NCBI GenBank assembly: GCA_029582265.1
Contig: CM055820.1
Location: 18,000,485-18,064,484, forward strand
Direction: 5' to 3'
From: Zoroaster sp. YZ-2022
Lineage: Eukaryota > Echinodermata > Asteroidea > Forcipulatida > Zoroasteridae
DNA: 64,000 nt
Both the position numbers and the translations under genes were made by a program. Position 1 is the first letter of the stretch. Each line of letters starts with the position of its first letter. Under the pieces are notes generated by a model. It made no database searches and was not told where the DNA came from. It was given only the letters and a program-made list of their open reading frames with translations. Positions 12,598-23,162 of the stretch are shown here, one piece after another.

Positions 12598-13852
12598 TAG
12601 GCTTGGGCGGTTCCACAATTTCTGGAACCGGTTCGGTTCCAAAAAAAGGACTCGGTTCCGAGTCGGAACCGGTTCCTAGAGATTCAAAGAAAAACATAAG
12701 GATTACAGAAAATAATAAAACATAGGCCCTACGGTCTATTCAAACTTCGTTGCGTCCCTAATACGAAACGAAAGAGTTTCAATTTTCAACCGCAAATGCA
12801 GTGATGATAATGTTGTTTAATTTAAAATATGTTTCAGAGACTTTGAAGAAACTTTTTGGAAATGTTAAGCTAAGTTAGAGATTTGTTTCCATTATCCTAC
12901 CGTTAGCAAACAACGTTACAAGCCGTGCGAGTACATGCCATGGCTTTGCATGCACATGCTTCAGGGGTTGGAGCAATTAAGCAATTATACCACCCCCTGT
13001 GCACAAGGTACCGTACTACCGTCCATGCCTATTGAAATTACATTAAGAACACTAGCAAAGTAGCAACATGACTAACTTCGTCACAAGATTATCCATATTA
13101 CGGGGCCACCTTGATCACTCCACTTCACAAGACACGTGCTGTCAACATTTTAACAACATTTACATAACCAAAGTATCCATGTTATGGGGCCAATTTATAA
13201 ACAGGGGTTGGAGCAATTAAGCAATTGCACCACCCCCTACAAGGTACCGTATTACCGTCTATTTGCCGTATTTGAAAGTACACAAAGAACACAAGCAACA
13301 TGACTGTTAACTTCGTCACAAGTTTATCCATATTACGGGGCCCCCTTGATCACTCCACTTCTCAAGGCACGTGCTGTCAACATTTGTAACAACATCTCCA
13401 TTATAACCAAAGTATCCATGTTATGGGGCCACTTTATAAACAACTCATTGGCCTTTAATGATACTACTAACGCTGAACATTGCGGTTTGCTTCAGTTGTA
13501 TGTGTGGTGCCTTCACAAGTTTGCTGTCGTCTAGAGTTACATTTTGTCGGTCACTCATCAAAGAGAATCGGGTATTTTGACTGGAGCCGGTTCTCGGCTC
13601 TAGAGTTGTGGAGCTCAGAAAACTGCGTATTTCAATTGGAGCCGGGTTGGTCCTCAGAGTCGGGTATTTTGCTGGAGCCGGCTCTGACTGGGACTCGGCT
13701 CCCAGCCGGCTCTGGGACTCGGGTATTTGAAGGACTCGATTCCGGAACCGACTCTTGCGAGTACCCGGTTCTTTAAAAGAGTGGAACCGCGGTTCCGATT
13801 CTTAAATTGGAATCGGGTAGAACCGGGTACCCGCTGGAACCGCCCAAGCCTA
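12598..13852. mobile_element. hAT-like non-autonomous transposon (1255 bp)
   Basis: It has perfect 18-bp terminal inverted repeats, taggcttgggcggttcca. It is flanked by the 8-bp direct repeat attgacat (12590-12597 and 13853-13860), which occurs once at the homologous empty site in NLR-2 (25743-25750). An 8-bp duplication with a TAGG-type end fits the hAT superfamily. There is no transposase-like frame. Near both ends are many short ggaaccggttc and gagccgg palindromic motifs, likely transposase-binding subterminal repeats. Element plus duplication is 1263 bp, a multiple of three. Confidence 0.9.
12963..13441. repeat. Internal tandem duplication of the hAT-like element
   Basis: Two units of about 239 bp (12963-13201 and 13203-13441). 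Both start caggggttggagcaattaag and contain ccatattacggggcc, acgtgctgtcaacattt and gtatccatgttatggggcc. Confidence 0.85.
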
Positions 13853-15343
13853 ATTGACATTTATACAAAATTGCAGTTGGAAAAAAGTGAAGGTGCATCG
13901 TTTGTTATGACACACAATGAGATGTTGAATTCCATCGAGTATGAAAAGATATTCCACATTAAGTTAAGAGAGGGCAATTTTGTTAAGCGACTTATTTTCT
14001 TTGGTGAAGGTGGTGGAGGGAAGTCAACGATCTTTGATAAGATTGCCTACGACTGGGCTGTTGGTTCCAGTGATGTACTCAATGAGTACAAACTTGTATT
14101 TGTTTTAAAAATGTGTGCTTTAGATCAAAGCTCAAACCTTATTGATGCAATTTTCCAACAACTGCTTGAAGAAGACGTAGACATTTCTGAAGTTGCATTG
14201 AAATCACTTATCATCCAAAACCCTAATGACGTTTTGATTCTTTTGGATGGTTTTGATGAGTTGACAACGACAATTCTCACCAAAACCTCATTTGGGTCAA
14301 TCCTAAGAGCTCTGAAAAGAAAAACATACTACCGTGAATGTTGCATAGGTGTAACAACCCGTTATTCTCATCTAAAGCGATTAAGGGACAAATCATTGGT
14401 TCAAAATCCTTGTATACACCTGAAGGTTGTTGGTTTTACAAAAGATGATGTGGAAGAATATGTCAGAAAGTTTTTCCGGGGAAACAGTGAGGCCCTTATT
14501 GAGACAATTCAAAGTTCAGATGTTCTTTCCGACTTGGCAAGGAATCCAATGTTACTTGTACTTATGTGTGTAATTTGGAGAGAAGATGCAGCACTTCCAT
14601 CAACCATGTCGCGCTTATACAGTCAGGCAGTGAGTTACATATTCAAAAGGAAAGGCCATGAGTCTGATGCAGAAATATCAGAAGTTTTGATCAAAATTGG
14701 AGAAGTAGCGCTGAATGGACTCCTTGACCCAGAACTAAAACTTGCATTTCCAGAGTCTGCATTTGAGAAGAATACACTTGCCCTTGCATTAAAGGTAGGC
14801 ATCCTAAACAGTCAGAGGGTTTTAAAGAATTACAAATCACATAACAGCATACAATTCCTGCATAAAACTATGCAGGAATTGTGTGCTGCAAAATACTGGC
14901 AGAGCCTACCTCCAAAACAATTTCAGAATATTTTGGATCGCGTATGTGATGGAACACACAACATACGTGATTTTGAGTATCTCCTTCGCTTTTGTTGTGG
15001 TGACAATAAAGTGTGCATGAACCGTATCTTAATTCCACTCCTAAACCGTAAATTAAACAAGTTGGCATTAAAATGTTATTTTGAGGGTCGGTCAAAAGAG
15101 ATACCTTCAGAGACGTATATCAAGTCACTGGTTACAGATACCATAGACATCGATTCCAATAGTGATTTGCACTCGCTCATGTTCTTTCTGTCAAATATTT
15201 GCAAGTCAGAGTTTGGAAGGAATTATCTTGGAATAATTAAACATATTGAATTGTATAATATATTCATAACAGAGTCAGTGGATTTATTTGCTCTAGCGCT
15301 GAGTAACATGACAAACGTCCAAAGGCTTACCCTGTCTAACTAA

Positions 15344-15393
15344 TTTCCATTTCCATTTTACTAAACCGTTCACACACATAACTAATGTATATG
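15344..15393. other. Breakpoint where NLR-1 loses its LRR region
   Basis: NLR similarity stops at ccctgtctaac. The sequence then becomes unrelated, and a SINE begins within about 50 bp. A rearrangement or insertion cut the gene here. Confidence 0.5.
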
Positions 15394-15744
15394 CCATTGT
15401 CGAGCGGTTTTGTGCATCGGATTTGTGTTCTGATGGCTGAGTCGTCAGAATGTGGGTTCGAATCCTCACCGCGACCATGGTGCAAGACACTTTACCATAA
15501 TTGCTTCTCTCCACCCAGGAGTAAATGGGTACCTGTGAGGGCAGAGTAATTGGTTGTTTGATTAGCCCTATACAAATATATGTGCTGTAATGGCAGCAAT
15601 TGAGCTGTATATACTCCTCAGGGAGCTGAGATGGTTTCGGGAATGATTTATGCGCCTGATGAGCAGGGGTAATAATCTAATGCGTCTTGAGCACCAGTTT
15701 GGTGGATACGTGCGCCATATAAGTCCACATTATTATTATTATTG
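15394..15744 (+). mobile_element. tRNA-derived SINE, copy 1
   Basis: The head resembles a class II (Leu/Ser-like) tRNA gene, with gtcgagcgg at the A box and ggttcgaatcc at the B box. The body is shared with 17021-17371 (aagacacttta, ataattgcttctct, gggtacctgtgagggcagag, ggcagcaattgagctgtat, cagggagctgagatggtttc, tggtggatacgtgcgc). It ends in (ATT)n. Polymerase III transcription and LINE-driven mobility are known for this class. Confidence 0.85.
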
Positions 15745-16254
15745 TGACACAACAGCAGTTTGTATTTTCTACCCTTTTATATAATGGTATAACCTTGGTG
15801 AGGGATTCGCTGGTTCCGTGCGCGATTAGGCGATGCCGCAGCACGCAGCCAGCGAGCAAACTGGTGCGCAGAGCAGCATGCGTGCATTGCATTGTATGTA
15901 TAATTATTTGGGGTCAGTTGCTGTGAACTTGAAGAGAGTATAGTTCAATAGAGTTAGCTAGCTCACAGAGTCATAAAAAGTCATAAAAGAGTTCGTACGT
16001 TCACGTCATATAAGCCCAAGGGTATGGCGCTACATGTATAAGTGGTAAGTCCAGGAGCATTGTATATTGTGCATGTGTTGTACTTAATACTTTGTAAGGT
16101 GGCTTACTGTTGAGGAATTTCTGGGTTTTCCTGTGTGCTGTGCATCCGTTGCACGTGTTTTTGAGGTGTCGTGAGGGGCTAGGTGTCATCTCACTGGGGT
16201 TTGTGTATCGGTTCTCAGTTAAAAAATGATTCTATCGATTGTTGGTGGTACACT
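15745..16254. other. Nothing recognised
   Basis: Sequence between the SINE and pseudogene 3. A short duplicated pair (gtcataaaaa/gtcataaaag) occurs near 15970. No exon was seen. Confidence 0.5.
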
Positions 16255-16470
16255 ACCAAATTGCAGTTTGCAAAAAGCGTCCATATCAAGATAGAACACA
16301 GACAATGACAGAAAGAGCGAGAAAAGTTGAATTTTTATATTGAGTATGAAAAGATATTTCTCATTGAGGGCGGTCTCGTTAAGCGCCTTATTTTCTGTGG
16401 CAAAGTGGGTGTAGGGAAGATTGCCTGTGACTGGGCTGTTTGTTCCATTGGTGTTATTTTAACATTGCAT
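16255..16470 (+). pseudogene. Truncated NACHT-exon pseudogene 3
   Basis: This follows the NACHT exon from caaattgcagttt through gagtatgaaaagatattt, ggcaaagtgggtgtagggaag and gactgggctgttt, ending in ggtgttattttaac. Like pseudogenes 1 and 2 it jumps from the P-loop lysine codon to attgcc, lacking 18 bases, and ends at the same place. Frameshifts are present. Confidence 0.75.
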
Positions 16471-17020
16471 TTTTTGCAGAGTTAGCACTAGGGCAAGCCT
16501 ATACACTGGTATTCATATTTGGCCAAATTGTCAAATTCAGAAAACCCAAGTTCAATGAGGTAAACCTCTCGTAAGTTAACATCTATTGGAGAAATGTTTT
16601 ACTGTAATTTTAGATAAAAAACGTATGTTGTTTAGTGGCATAACCTATGAAGGGACATGTTATTATAATTTGCTCAGAATCCTTCTTGAAGGAATGCTAT
16701 AGCAGAAAACTACAGAAGCACATTCATCATGCCAGTCTCGTAACAAACAATATTTTATTGTGAATATTCAGGGATTACGGTCGATCATACGAAGTTTCTT
16801 AGTAGGGTCGAGCTGGTTTCATTTCAAACATTCTGTTATCAAAATGATTTCTGTATCAAAATAACCTTGGTTACCATTGGAAACTGTACAATTTAACTAT
16901 TTGAAAACTATAATGAGTAAATAAAAGCCAAAGAAGTGTGAATTGTGAGAAACAATTGTAATAAACACATTAGGAAATTGCCACCAGTGAATTTAATGAA
17001 AATTCATTAAATCAAAAGAC
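16471..17020. other. Nothing recognised
   Basis: AT-rich sequence before the second SINE. No exon or tandem repeat was supported. Confidence 0.5.
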
Positions 17021-17371
17021 ATGGGGTGTCGTGGCCGAGCGGTCTAGCTTACCGGGTTCAAGTTCTGGTGTTAGCAACATAATGTGGGTTCGAATCACGG
17101 CCGTGACACTTGTGTCCTTGAGCAAGACACTTAATCATAATTGCTTCTCTTCACCCAGGGGTTAAATGGGTACCTGTGAAGGCAGAGTTGGTTTGCAATT
17201 GAAATGGCAGCAATTGAGCTGTATACTCCCCAGGGAGCTGAGATGGTTTCAGGAATGATTTATGAGCCTTATGAGCAGGGATAATATAATGCGCCTTGAG
17301 CACCACTTAGTTGGTGGATACGTGCGCTATATAAATCCACACATTATTATTATTATTATTATTATTATTAT
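17021..17371 (+). mobile_element. tRNA-derived SINE, copy 2
   Basis: The tRNA-like head is better preserved than in copy 1. It has ggtgtcgtggccgagcgg (A box) and gtgggttcgaatcacggcc (B box), then the same body and a tail of eight or nine ATT units. It sits just upstream of the first NLR-2 SAM exon, in its intron. Confidence 0.9.
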
Positions 17372-17492
17372 GGCTTTTAGGTGGACATGTTTCCAATATT
17401 TCGCACATATGTACATGTATGTTGAACTTTCAATGCAAAGCCTCAAAACTGCCATTGATGAAGTTTGCTTCACTTTTCTTTCTTTTTTTCAG

Positions 17493-17891
17493 AGAGAAAC
17501 ACACAGAGGGAAGAGGAAACACAATCTGCTGCCCCAAGATCAAGCAGCACACACAAACATTTGAATGATTGTACAAAAGAAGAAGTTGAGTGCTGGTTGT
17601 TGTATATTGGCATCGATAAAACCAAAGCAAGCGAGTTCAAGCATGAGAATGTAACAGGCTGCTCATTACTAAGGTACACAAAAGAAGATCTACAGGAAGA
17701 TTTTAATTTGAAAAAAGGTGACTTGCAGCTAATTAGGTACTCGAGAAAGGACAGCAATATGAACTTTCTTAAACTTCCTACTATCAAGAACGCCAGGGAT
17801 CCTGAAGGACAAACCCCAGAGATTAGCTACATTACAGAATCTTCCATCCAATTTGAACACACTAAACAGATGATTGAACATTCCACAGCCG
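17493..17891 (+). CDS. NLR-2 exon: SAM domain 1
   Basis: The exon follows acceptor ctttttttcag and ends at ccacagccg|gtaagt. It enters and leaves in phase 1 and is 399 bp (133 codons). After a charged, low-complexity start (EREEETQSAAPRSSS-like) it encodes a SAM fold: CTKEEVECWLLYIGI, SEFKHENVTGCSLLRYTKED, FNLKKGDLQLIRYSRKD. The SAM hallmarks W-L-IG, G-LL-T-EDL and K-G are all visible. SAM domains mediate protein-protein assembly, so it probably serves as the signalling or oligomerisation end of the receptor. The exon carrying the start codon is not identified; it must lie upstream because the acceptor is phase 1. Confidence 0.85.
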
Positions 17892-18127
17892 GTAAGTGAA
17901 ATTTAATGTTTGATGTTTGATTGAGCGAGGTGGTTACCACATTTTAAGCGCGCATGGAAATGGTATTCTCAGATTCTCTAAAACCGAGAGCACGCATGCG
18001 AGTCTTAAATAATGCATTGCGTGCGCGTATAAATTTACACATACACAGAAAACGTCCAATAAAGATTGCACACCTATTCCACCACGACACAAGGTGATTT
18101 GCCCATGGTTTTAACCCTAGTCTAGCA

Positions 18128-18535
18128 TTGTCACCGTCACGGTGTCTAGACGTCATTTTGAAAAGATGCTGTCAGTCTATAGGTTATATTTGTCTGGATA
18201 GCACAAGTCAGCCAATGTCACCGTTATGGTGTCCAGAAGTCATTTTGAATAGTTGCTGTCAGTCTATAGGTTATATTTGTCTGGATAGCACAAGTCAGCT
18301 GCTGTCACCGTTACGGTGTCCAGAAGTCATTTTGAATAGTTGCTGTCAGTCTATATATTTGTCTGTGGATAGCACAAGTCAGCCGCTGTCACCGTTACGG
18401 TGTCCAGAAGTCATTTTGAATAGTTGCTGTCAGTCTATAGGTTATATTTGTCTGTGGATAGCACAAGTCAGCCAATGTTACCGTTATGGTGTCCAGAAGT
18501 CATTTTGAATAGTTGCTGTCAGTCTATAGGTTATG
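18128..18535. repeat. About 87-bp tandem repeat, five units (intronic)
   Basis: The unit runs gtcaccgttacggtgtccag, aagtcattttgaatagttgc, tgtcagtctataggttata, tttgtctggatagcacaag, tcagcc. The units differ by few substitutions and small indels. The plus-strand open frame through it is a repeat artefact. It lies in the intron between the first two NLR-2 exons. Confidence 0.9.
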
Positions 18536-19506
18536 TACATGTATATCTGTGGTTACACCACCAAAAGTACAGAATATCACCAGGTTGATACTGTGTGCAC
18601 ATACGCCCAGGTTGGATTTCACCTCCGTGTACTACAGTGACGTTGTAAAATTTTACCTGTGTGAAGCTGCTGTAACTTGGCAGTATAATTCCATCACCAA
18701 ATACAATGCATCTTATCGAGGTTTGAATTTCAAGATATCTCAAGATATCAAGTGTTTTTAATGAAATAATCCCAAGATTTAACGTTAAAGAATTACCTTA
18801 GTTTTGATGGCTGCACGGTCACATGAGCATTACGACAAAACATAGGCCAATGTTGGCACGTGTAATTGGTGCATCGGCGTACATACGAGCATGACGAGCT
18901 CGCATAAAACCTGCTGCGTGGAATATTTTACATAAACCGTGCAAACACTGCTGTTTTGTCTCTACATCTGCATACCATCGAAACTCAGGGATTTCTTTAA
19001 CGTCAGATCTGGATTTTCTTTCACTAAAATGACTTAGTAAAAAGTGATATTTTTGAATTCAAACCTTAATAGCGCCTGTCATTATAGTTGGTCATAGAAT
19101 TTTAGTACTGAGTTTCAGCCACCCCACAGAGGTAAGATTTAAACAATTTCAAAAAAGAAATTTTATGTTTGGCCACTGCAGTTATTGGACTCTGTGTATA
19201 CAGAGACGGAGTCCATATTTAGGCTAAATATATCACATACGTACATCGAATACATCCAAATAAACAACATAGAATTCGTAGCTGCAACCTCATAACCACA
19301 TTCTCAGTTCCACACGATCATGTTTGTTGGCAGAAGAAAGAAAAAGAACAATTCGTTATGGAGACTGTGCTTTCGCAAAACCTGCTCCTATGGAACATTT
19401 TTTCATTTCACTGTTTTTTTTTTTTTTTGTATAGGCACCTTGATCACCATTATCAGTTTATATTATTAATTCTAACAACTATTTTATTAACTCCCAGCTA
19501 TCACAG
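18536..19506. other. NLR-2 intron remainder
   Basis: No exon or repeat unit recognised. A 13-T run occurs at about 19416-19428. The intron ends in tcccagctatcacag. Confidence 0.5.
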
Positions 19507-19725
19507 ACATGGCAGTTACTATGGACGTTCCGGAGGTAGCTAATTTGCAGACAGTAATGAACTATGTCTTTGCGATGTTGAAGATATGTGTGCAATATTT
19601 AGTCCTTCCAATCTTAAAGAAAATGCTAGCTGCAATTGAAAAAAATGGTGATTGTGAACTACAAGAGATAAGAACGGGAACGATTGACAGTGACTACAAA
19701 CGGGCATGTAGTCTACTAGATGAGG
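19507..19725 (+). CDS. NLR-2 exon: unknown helical module
   Basis: The exon lies between acceptor ctatcacag and donor gatgagg|gtaag. It is phase 1 on both sides and 219 bp (73 codons). It encodes a largely hydrophobic, helix-prone stretch (MNYVFAMLKICVQYLVLPIL, then KKMLAAIEKNGDCELQEIR) and an acidic tail. I do not recognise a family. It matches neighbouring exons in phase and splice-site style, so it is probably real. It could be a degenerate death-fold or a helical linker; this is inference. Confidence 0.6.
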
Positions 19726-20721
19726 GTAAGAATATGAAGGGAAAATACATTATTCAATAATACTGCTGCTTAGAGTATGCTATATACTCTCATTGAATCA
19801 AGATCGTATTTTAGCAAATATACATGCTTATGAACAATGTAATTTTCTGATATAAAGTAAAGTATTTTTGATAAAATTGAAGATTTGGTATAATGTTTAA
19901 ATTTGTAAAAAAGGGTCATTCTTAAATCCTTCACATACGAGGGCACTGTTTTGTGAGATCACAACAAAAAACTCAGTGGCATAACAGCATTGAGAGCACA
20001 CAAAATCAAAACTGGGAACATTACTTTAAAAAGTTTACTGGTTGGTAACCAAACACGCAGTTAACCATACAAATAAAAATATTAAGATAACTTTCTTCTG
20101 AAAAGATGAGGAAATCTGTCAACTTTTATGCCACTATGAGATCAATGTTTTGCTCATGAATTTATGCCTTGCCATTAGTGTAAAAAAGGCATCAAATTTG
20201 GAATTCAAGGTTGAGAATTTAAGTCGGCATGGATACAGCTAGAGTATAAGTTGTGCGTAATGTTTTTAAGTAAACAAATCATATTTCATTGGCCCTTTAA
20301 GACTAAATAACCAAACTGCAAGTTTCATTTGTGTCGATAACAAAAACATAGTGAAAATGTGTTTAGATTTTTCTTTGTCATTATAAGGTGGATTTTTTGA
20401 AAGACTTCTCTTTCCAATAATCTTATTGACAATAATTTAACTTTTCTTAAAAATGACAACCCTCTGACAAATATACCATTATCCCTTTACAAGAAAGAAT
20501 GTTGCATCCAATGGGTTATTCAAAACAAAATGAAATTTACAAGCATTGAAAAAATAAACAATTTATTGATATTGTTTGTTTCCATTTATTTACCGTGTGC
20601 AATGCGGTGCTAAGCCTTTTCGCATGCCCTGCACGAGTTGCTTACATATAAATTGTACACCAAGTATAACATGGTTGTTCAAAATATTTATTACGTATTA
20701 TGGCACTGTCTGCTATTTTAG
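19726..20721. other. NLR-2 intron
   Basis: AT-rich, with no additional exon or element recognised. Confidence 0.5.
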
Positions 20722-20967
20722 GAACGGTCATTCCTGAGCTGCCACCACGCATGACTGATTGGACCATTGACGATGTGAAGTTATGGCTTGTACAAATTGG
20801 CATACGGCAATCCACTGCCAGCCTTTTCCATGAAGTGAACGGTAAAGCACTTCAGCAATTCACAGAAGAGGATTTAGTGAGCCGTTTTGATTTGAGGAAA
20901 GGTGAATTGAGGCTGATTTTGTACTCAAGACGTGACCGGTTAGAAAAGGAACCAGTTGCCCCACCAG
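20722..20967 (+). CDS. NLR-2 exon: SAM domain 2
   Basis: The acceptor is ctattttag and the donor ccaccag|gtaag. The exon is 246 bp (82 codons) and phase 1 on both sides. It encodes a second SAM domain: MTDWTIDDVKLWLVQIGI, FHEVNGKALQQFTEEDLVS, FDLRKGELRLILYSRRD. It is clearly homologous to SAM 1 (shared W-L-IGI, T-EDL, F-L-KG-L-LI-YSR-D), so the two arose by exon duplication within the gene. Tandem SAM domains would allow polymerisation or partner recruitment. Confidence 0.88.
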
Positions 20968-21204
20968 GTAAGACAGCTGAAGAAAACAAAATAGAACACT
21001 TATAATGGTGTTCCTAACATCTCCCTATTAAACGTTGATAATATTTCTGCCATTCCAAGTTCAATAATAACAGACCGCCATGTCACACAATGTGGAACTT
21101 GGAACGGCACAAATTAATTAGCACTTGTGTTACTTAATTGCTTTTGTCCTCAAAGCCAGAACATAAACACAGAATATATAGCGAAATCATACATGTAGCA
21201 AAAT
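20968..21204. other. NLR-2 intron
   Basis: No exon or repeat recognised in this short part. A run of 12-13 C begins near 21206. Confidence 0.5.
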
Positions 21205-21615
21205 CCCCCCCCCCCCCCCTGTATTCACTCTTGCCCGCCACTCTAAATGTGTGATCCACAGCATTTATTTTGGATTCTTGATGCTCTGTAGTGTTTCTGA
21301 GTGCTTAAAATAATGACTTTAACGTTTTCCGGGGATGCAGTAAGAAATGTAACCTATTCCTTATGGTTTAGAGTTCAGTTTTTTCAGGGCCTTTTTTATA
21401 TGGACTAGTTACCCAAAAACGTTGGGGTTGGTGATATACACATTTATTGATATAGCAGCCCACTACTCTAAAAAGGGAAATGCAAGTCCATCAATCCCCA
21501 AACACTCGACCCCCATTGATGGGGAAATGAGGTCAATTCTTGTTCCGATGTCCCAATAAGTCTGTCAAAGACTGTAGATCTGCCTCTGTGTGAGTGCGAA
21601 GCTGCTGATGACAAA
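21205..21615. repeat. Duplicated intronic repeat, copy 1 (paired with 23727-24100)
   Basis: Shared blocks with 23727-24100 include ctgtattcac-cttgcccgcc, gatgctctgtagtg, gagtgcttaaaataatgact, cagtaagaaatgtaacctat, atcccc-aaacactc and agatctgcctctgtg. No coding capacity was seen. Confidence 0.8.
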
Positions 21616-21639
21616 ATTCAACTTTATAATTTGCTGTAA

Positions 21640-22290
21640 AAACATGTGTAGATGTTTAAAAGCCTATAGTTGATAACACTTCTCATGAACACATTTTTGC
21701 ATTTATTTTTTAACCGCTAAAATACTTGGTGGTTTTTACCAAAAACAATGTATTAACCCTCCTATGCCCAGGCTAAAATTTGGCCCAGTCAGCACGGCAC
21801 CCACAGACAGTCACTTGGGTATTTTCGGTTGCATTGCCAATTGGTAGGTCAAACCACAGAGTCACACAGAGCTGTGTATGTACTGTCGAGTGGTTTTGGT
21901 TTGACCTATCCTAGCCACATGTCCTTGCATTTATTTGAGTGCACTGCACAAAGTCAATGGGTTGGGAGTTACATACAAATTTTGAGTGTCTTTGGGTTTG
22001 ACCTCCTATCACAGCCACATGTGCTTGCATGTATTTGAGTGCACTGCACAAAGTCAATGGGTTAAGAGAGACATACAAATTTTGAGTGTCTTTGAGTGTT
22101 AAACCTATAGGAGGGTTAATATACAAAGACACGTTAGACGTTAAAAAACTAGACACAAAAACATGTTTATGGGGATCAAAACCATAAAAGAATAAAGTTG
22201 ACATCATTGGTGTTATTTTAACACTACAGGTTTTACAGAGTACAGCTATATGGCAATACCAACTGTATCCTACTACGTAGGGTTTATCAT
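21640..22290. repeat. Diverged copy of the NLR 5'-flank repeat
   Basis: It contains diverged versions of segments at 9670-9860 and 25000-25160 (gacacaaagacacgtt, agacacaaaaacatgttta). These are followed by the gtgttattttaacactacag block of 8618 and 10749. It is split by a TTAA-flanked element. Confidence 0.65.
21757..22115. mobile_element. piggyBac-type MITE (359 bp)
   Basis: The ends are ccctcctat and ataggaggg, flanked by TTAA at 21753-21756 and 22116-22119. A CCCT start and TTAA duplication are the signature of piggyBac elements. The inside holds two tandem units of about 100 bp with cacatgt-cttgcat, atttgagtgcactgcacaa and aattttgagtgtcttt. No transposase frame is present. Confidence 0.75.
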
Positions 22291-22391
22291 TTCTGGGAGC
22301 ATTTTTGTTGAATATGGGCTATCAAAAAAGTGACATCTTTTCATCTTGTCAAGTCTGGTTACATACTCAAAAAAATTCCATTATTCTTCAG

Positions 22392-22474
22392 ATCGTCCAG
22401 AAACATCCCAGCATAGACCTAGCCAGTCAGTCAAACAGTATCCTGATGTACGACCTAAACAGCGGATAACATCG
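22392..22474 (+). CDS. NLR-2 linker exon a (donor degraded)
   Basis: After acceptor attcttcag, the phase-1 frame reads DRPETSQHRPSQSV, then VRPKQRITS, as in the linker exons that follow. At the place where the others have |gtaac or |gtaaag, this copy has ggctaaag, so the normal donor is lost. The frame stays open for about 14 more codons before a stop. It is probably a skipped or dying exon. Confidence 0.5.
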
Positions 22475-22593
22475 GCTAAAGTATCAACTTTGAAATGTTT
22501 GTTTGATAGTGAACATGTAATTTGCTGATGGTTTATTTTCATTGATTTTTGGTAATTAATGGTGCACATATCCTACCTTTCTATATCTTCTAG

Positions 22594-22758
22594 AAACATC
22601 CCAGCCCCAGTCAGTCACACAGGATAAGCAGCAGATACATGTAACATCCAGTAAAGTGTCAACTTCAACAAAATTCTTTGAGCGCCAATCAGTCACACAT
22701 GAACAGCGACATGTACGACCTGTACGACCTGTACGACCTAAACAGTGGATAACATTAG
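22594..22758 (+). CDS. NLR-2 linker exon b (double unit)
   Basis: The acceptor is atatcttctag and the donor acattag|gtaacg. The exon is 165 bp (55 codons), phase 1 on both sides. It reads ETSQPQSVTQDKQQ, then a Ser/Thr-rich stretch, then QSVTHEQRHVRPVRPVRPKQ. It looks like two linker units fused by loss of the donor and acceptor between them; the internal ccagtaaagtgtcaac corresponds to the start of the intron after exon a. The product is a basic, proline-rich spacer between the SAM and NACHT parts. A 9-bp repeat coding RPV is amplified within it. Confidence 0.6.
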
Positions 22759-22850
22759 GTAACGTTTGAAATATTTATTTCATATTTCATAATTTCTATT
22801 CATTACTTTTAGGTAATTACCTGTACTAATAGTGAATCCTTCCTTTACAG

Positions 22851-22913
22851 ATCTTACCCAGTCAGTCACACATGAACAGCGACCTGTACGACCTAAACAG
22901 CGGATAACATCAG
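22851..22913 (+). CDS. NLR-2 linker exon c
   Basis: 63 bp, 21 codons, phase 1 on both sides, between cctttacag and catcag|gtaacg. It reads DLTQSVTHEQ, then RPVRPKQRITS. It is part of a 156-bp exon-plus-intron tandem repeat. Confidence 0.65.
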
Positions 22914-23006
22914 GTAACGTTTGAAATATTTATTTCATAATTTCATAATTTCTATTCATTACTTTTTGGTAATTACCTGTATTAATAGTGAATCCTTCCT
23001 TTACAG

Positions 23007-23069
23007 ATCTTAGCCAGTCAGTCACACATGAACAGCGACCTGTACGACCTAAACAGCGGATAACATCAG
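23007..23069 (+). CDS. NLR-2 linker exon d
   Basis: 63 bp, phase 1 on both sides, starting exactly 156 bp after exon c. It differs from exon c by a single base that changes one residue (DLS for DLT). Acceptor and donor are intact. Confidence 0.65.
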
Positions 23070-23162
23070 GTAACGTTTGAAATATTTATTTCATAATTTC
23101 ATAATTTCTATTCATTACTTTTTGGTAATTACCTGTACTAATAGTGAATCCTTCCTTTACAG

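Larger units (their letters stand above)
12417..15343 (+). pseudogene. NLR-1: NACHT exon split by a hAT-like element
   Basis: This is a paralogue of the NLR-2 NACHT exon. It opens with ETRPVTDDQPSH, as NLR-2 does, and is interrupted after QMHID by a 1255-bp element. Downstream the frame is open from 13727 to the stop at 15343, with P-loop GEGGGGKS (residues 93-100 of that frame), Walker B LILLDGFDE (about 171-179) and a NACHT-associated helical region with FLHKTMQELCAAKYW. The first 42 residues of that frame are transposon-derived. The frame stops at the first LRR strand (RLTLSN), where NLR-2 continues, so the LRRs are lost. No SAM exons were found upstream. It may be dead, or it may be expressed if the element is spliced out or supplies a start. 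The known role of the family is a cytosolic STAND ATPase sensor. Confidence 0.85.

Noticed and set aside
17021..17130. Possible functional tRNA gene (Leu/Ser-like)
   Set aside because: A and B boxes are present, but the arms do not pair into a full cloverleaf, and the sequence continues into a SINE body with an (ATT)n tail shared with another copy.
18128..18508. 126-codon plus frame with PEVILNSCCQSIGYIC repeats
   Set aside because: Translation of the 87-bp intronic tandem repeat.
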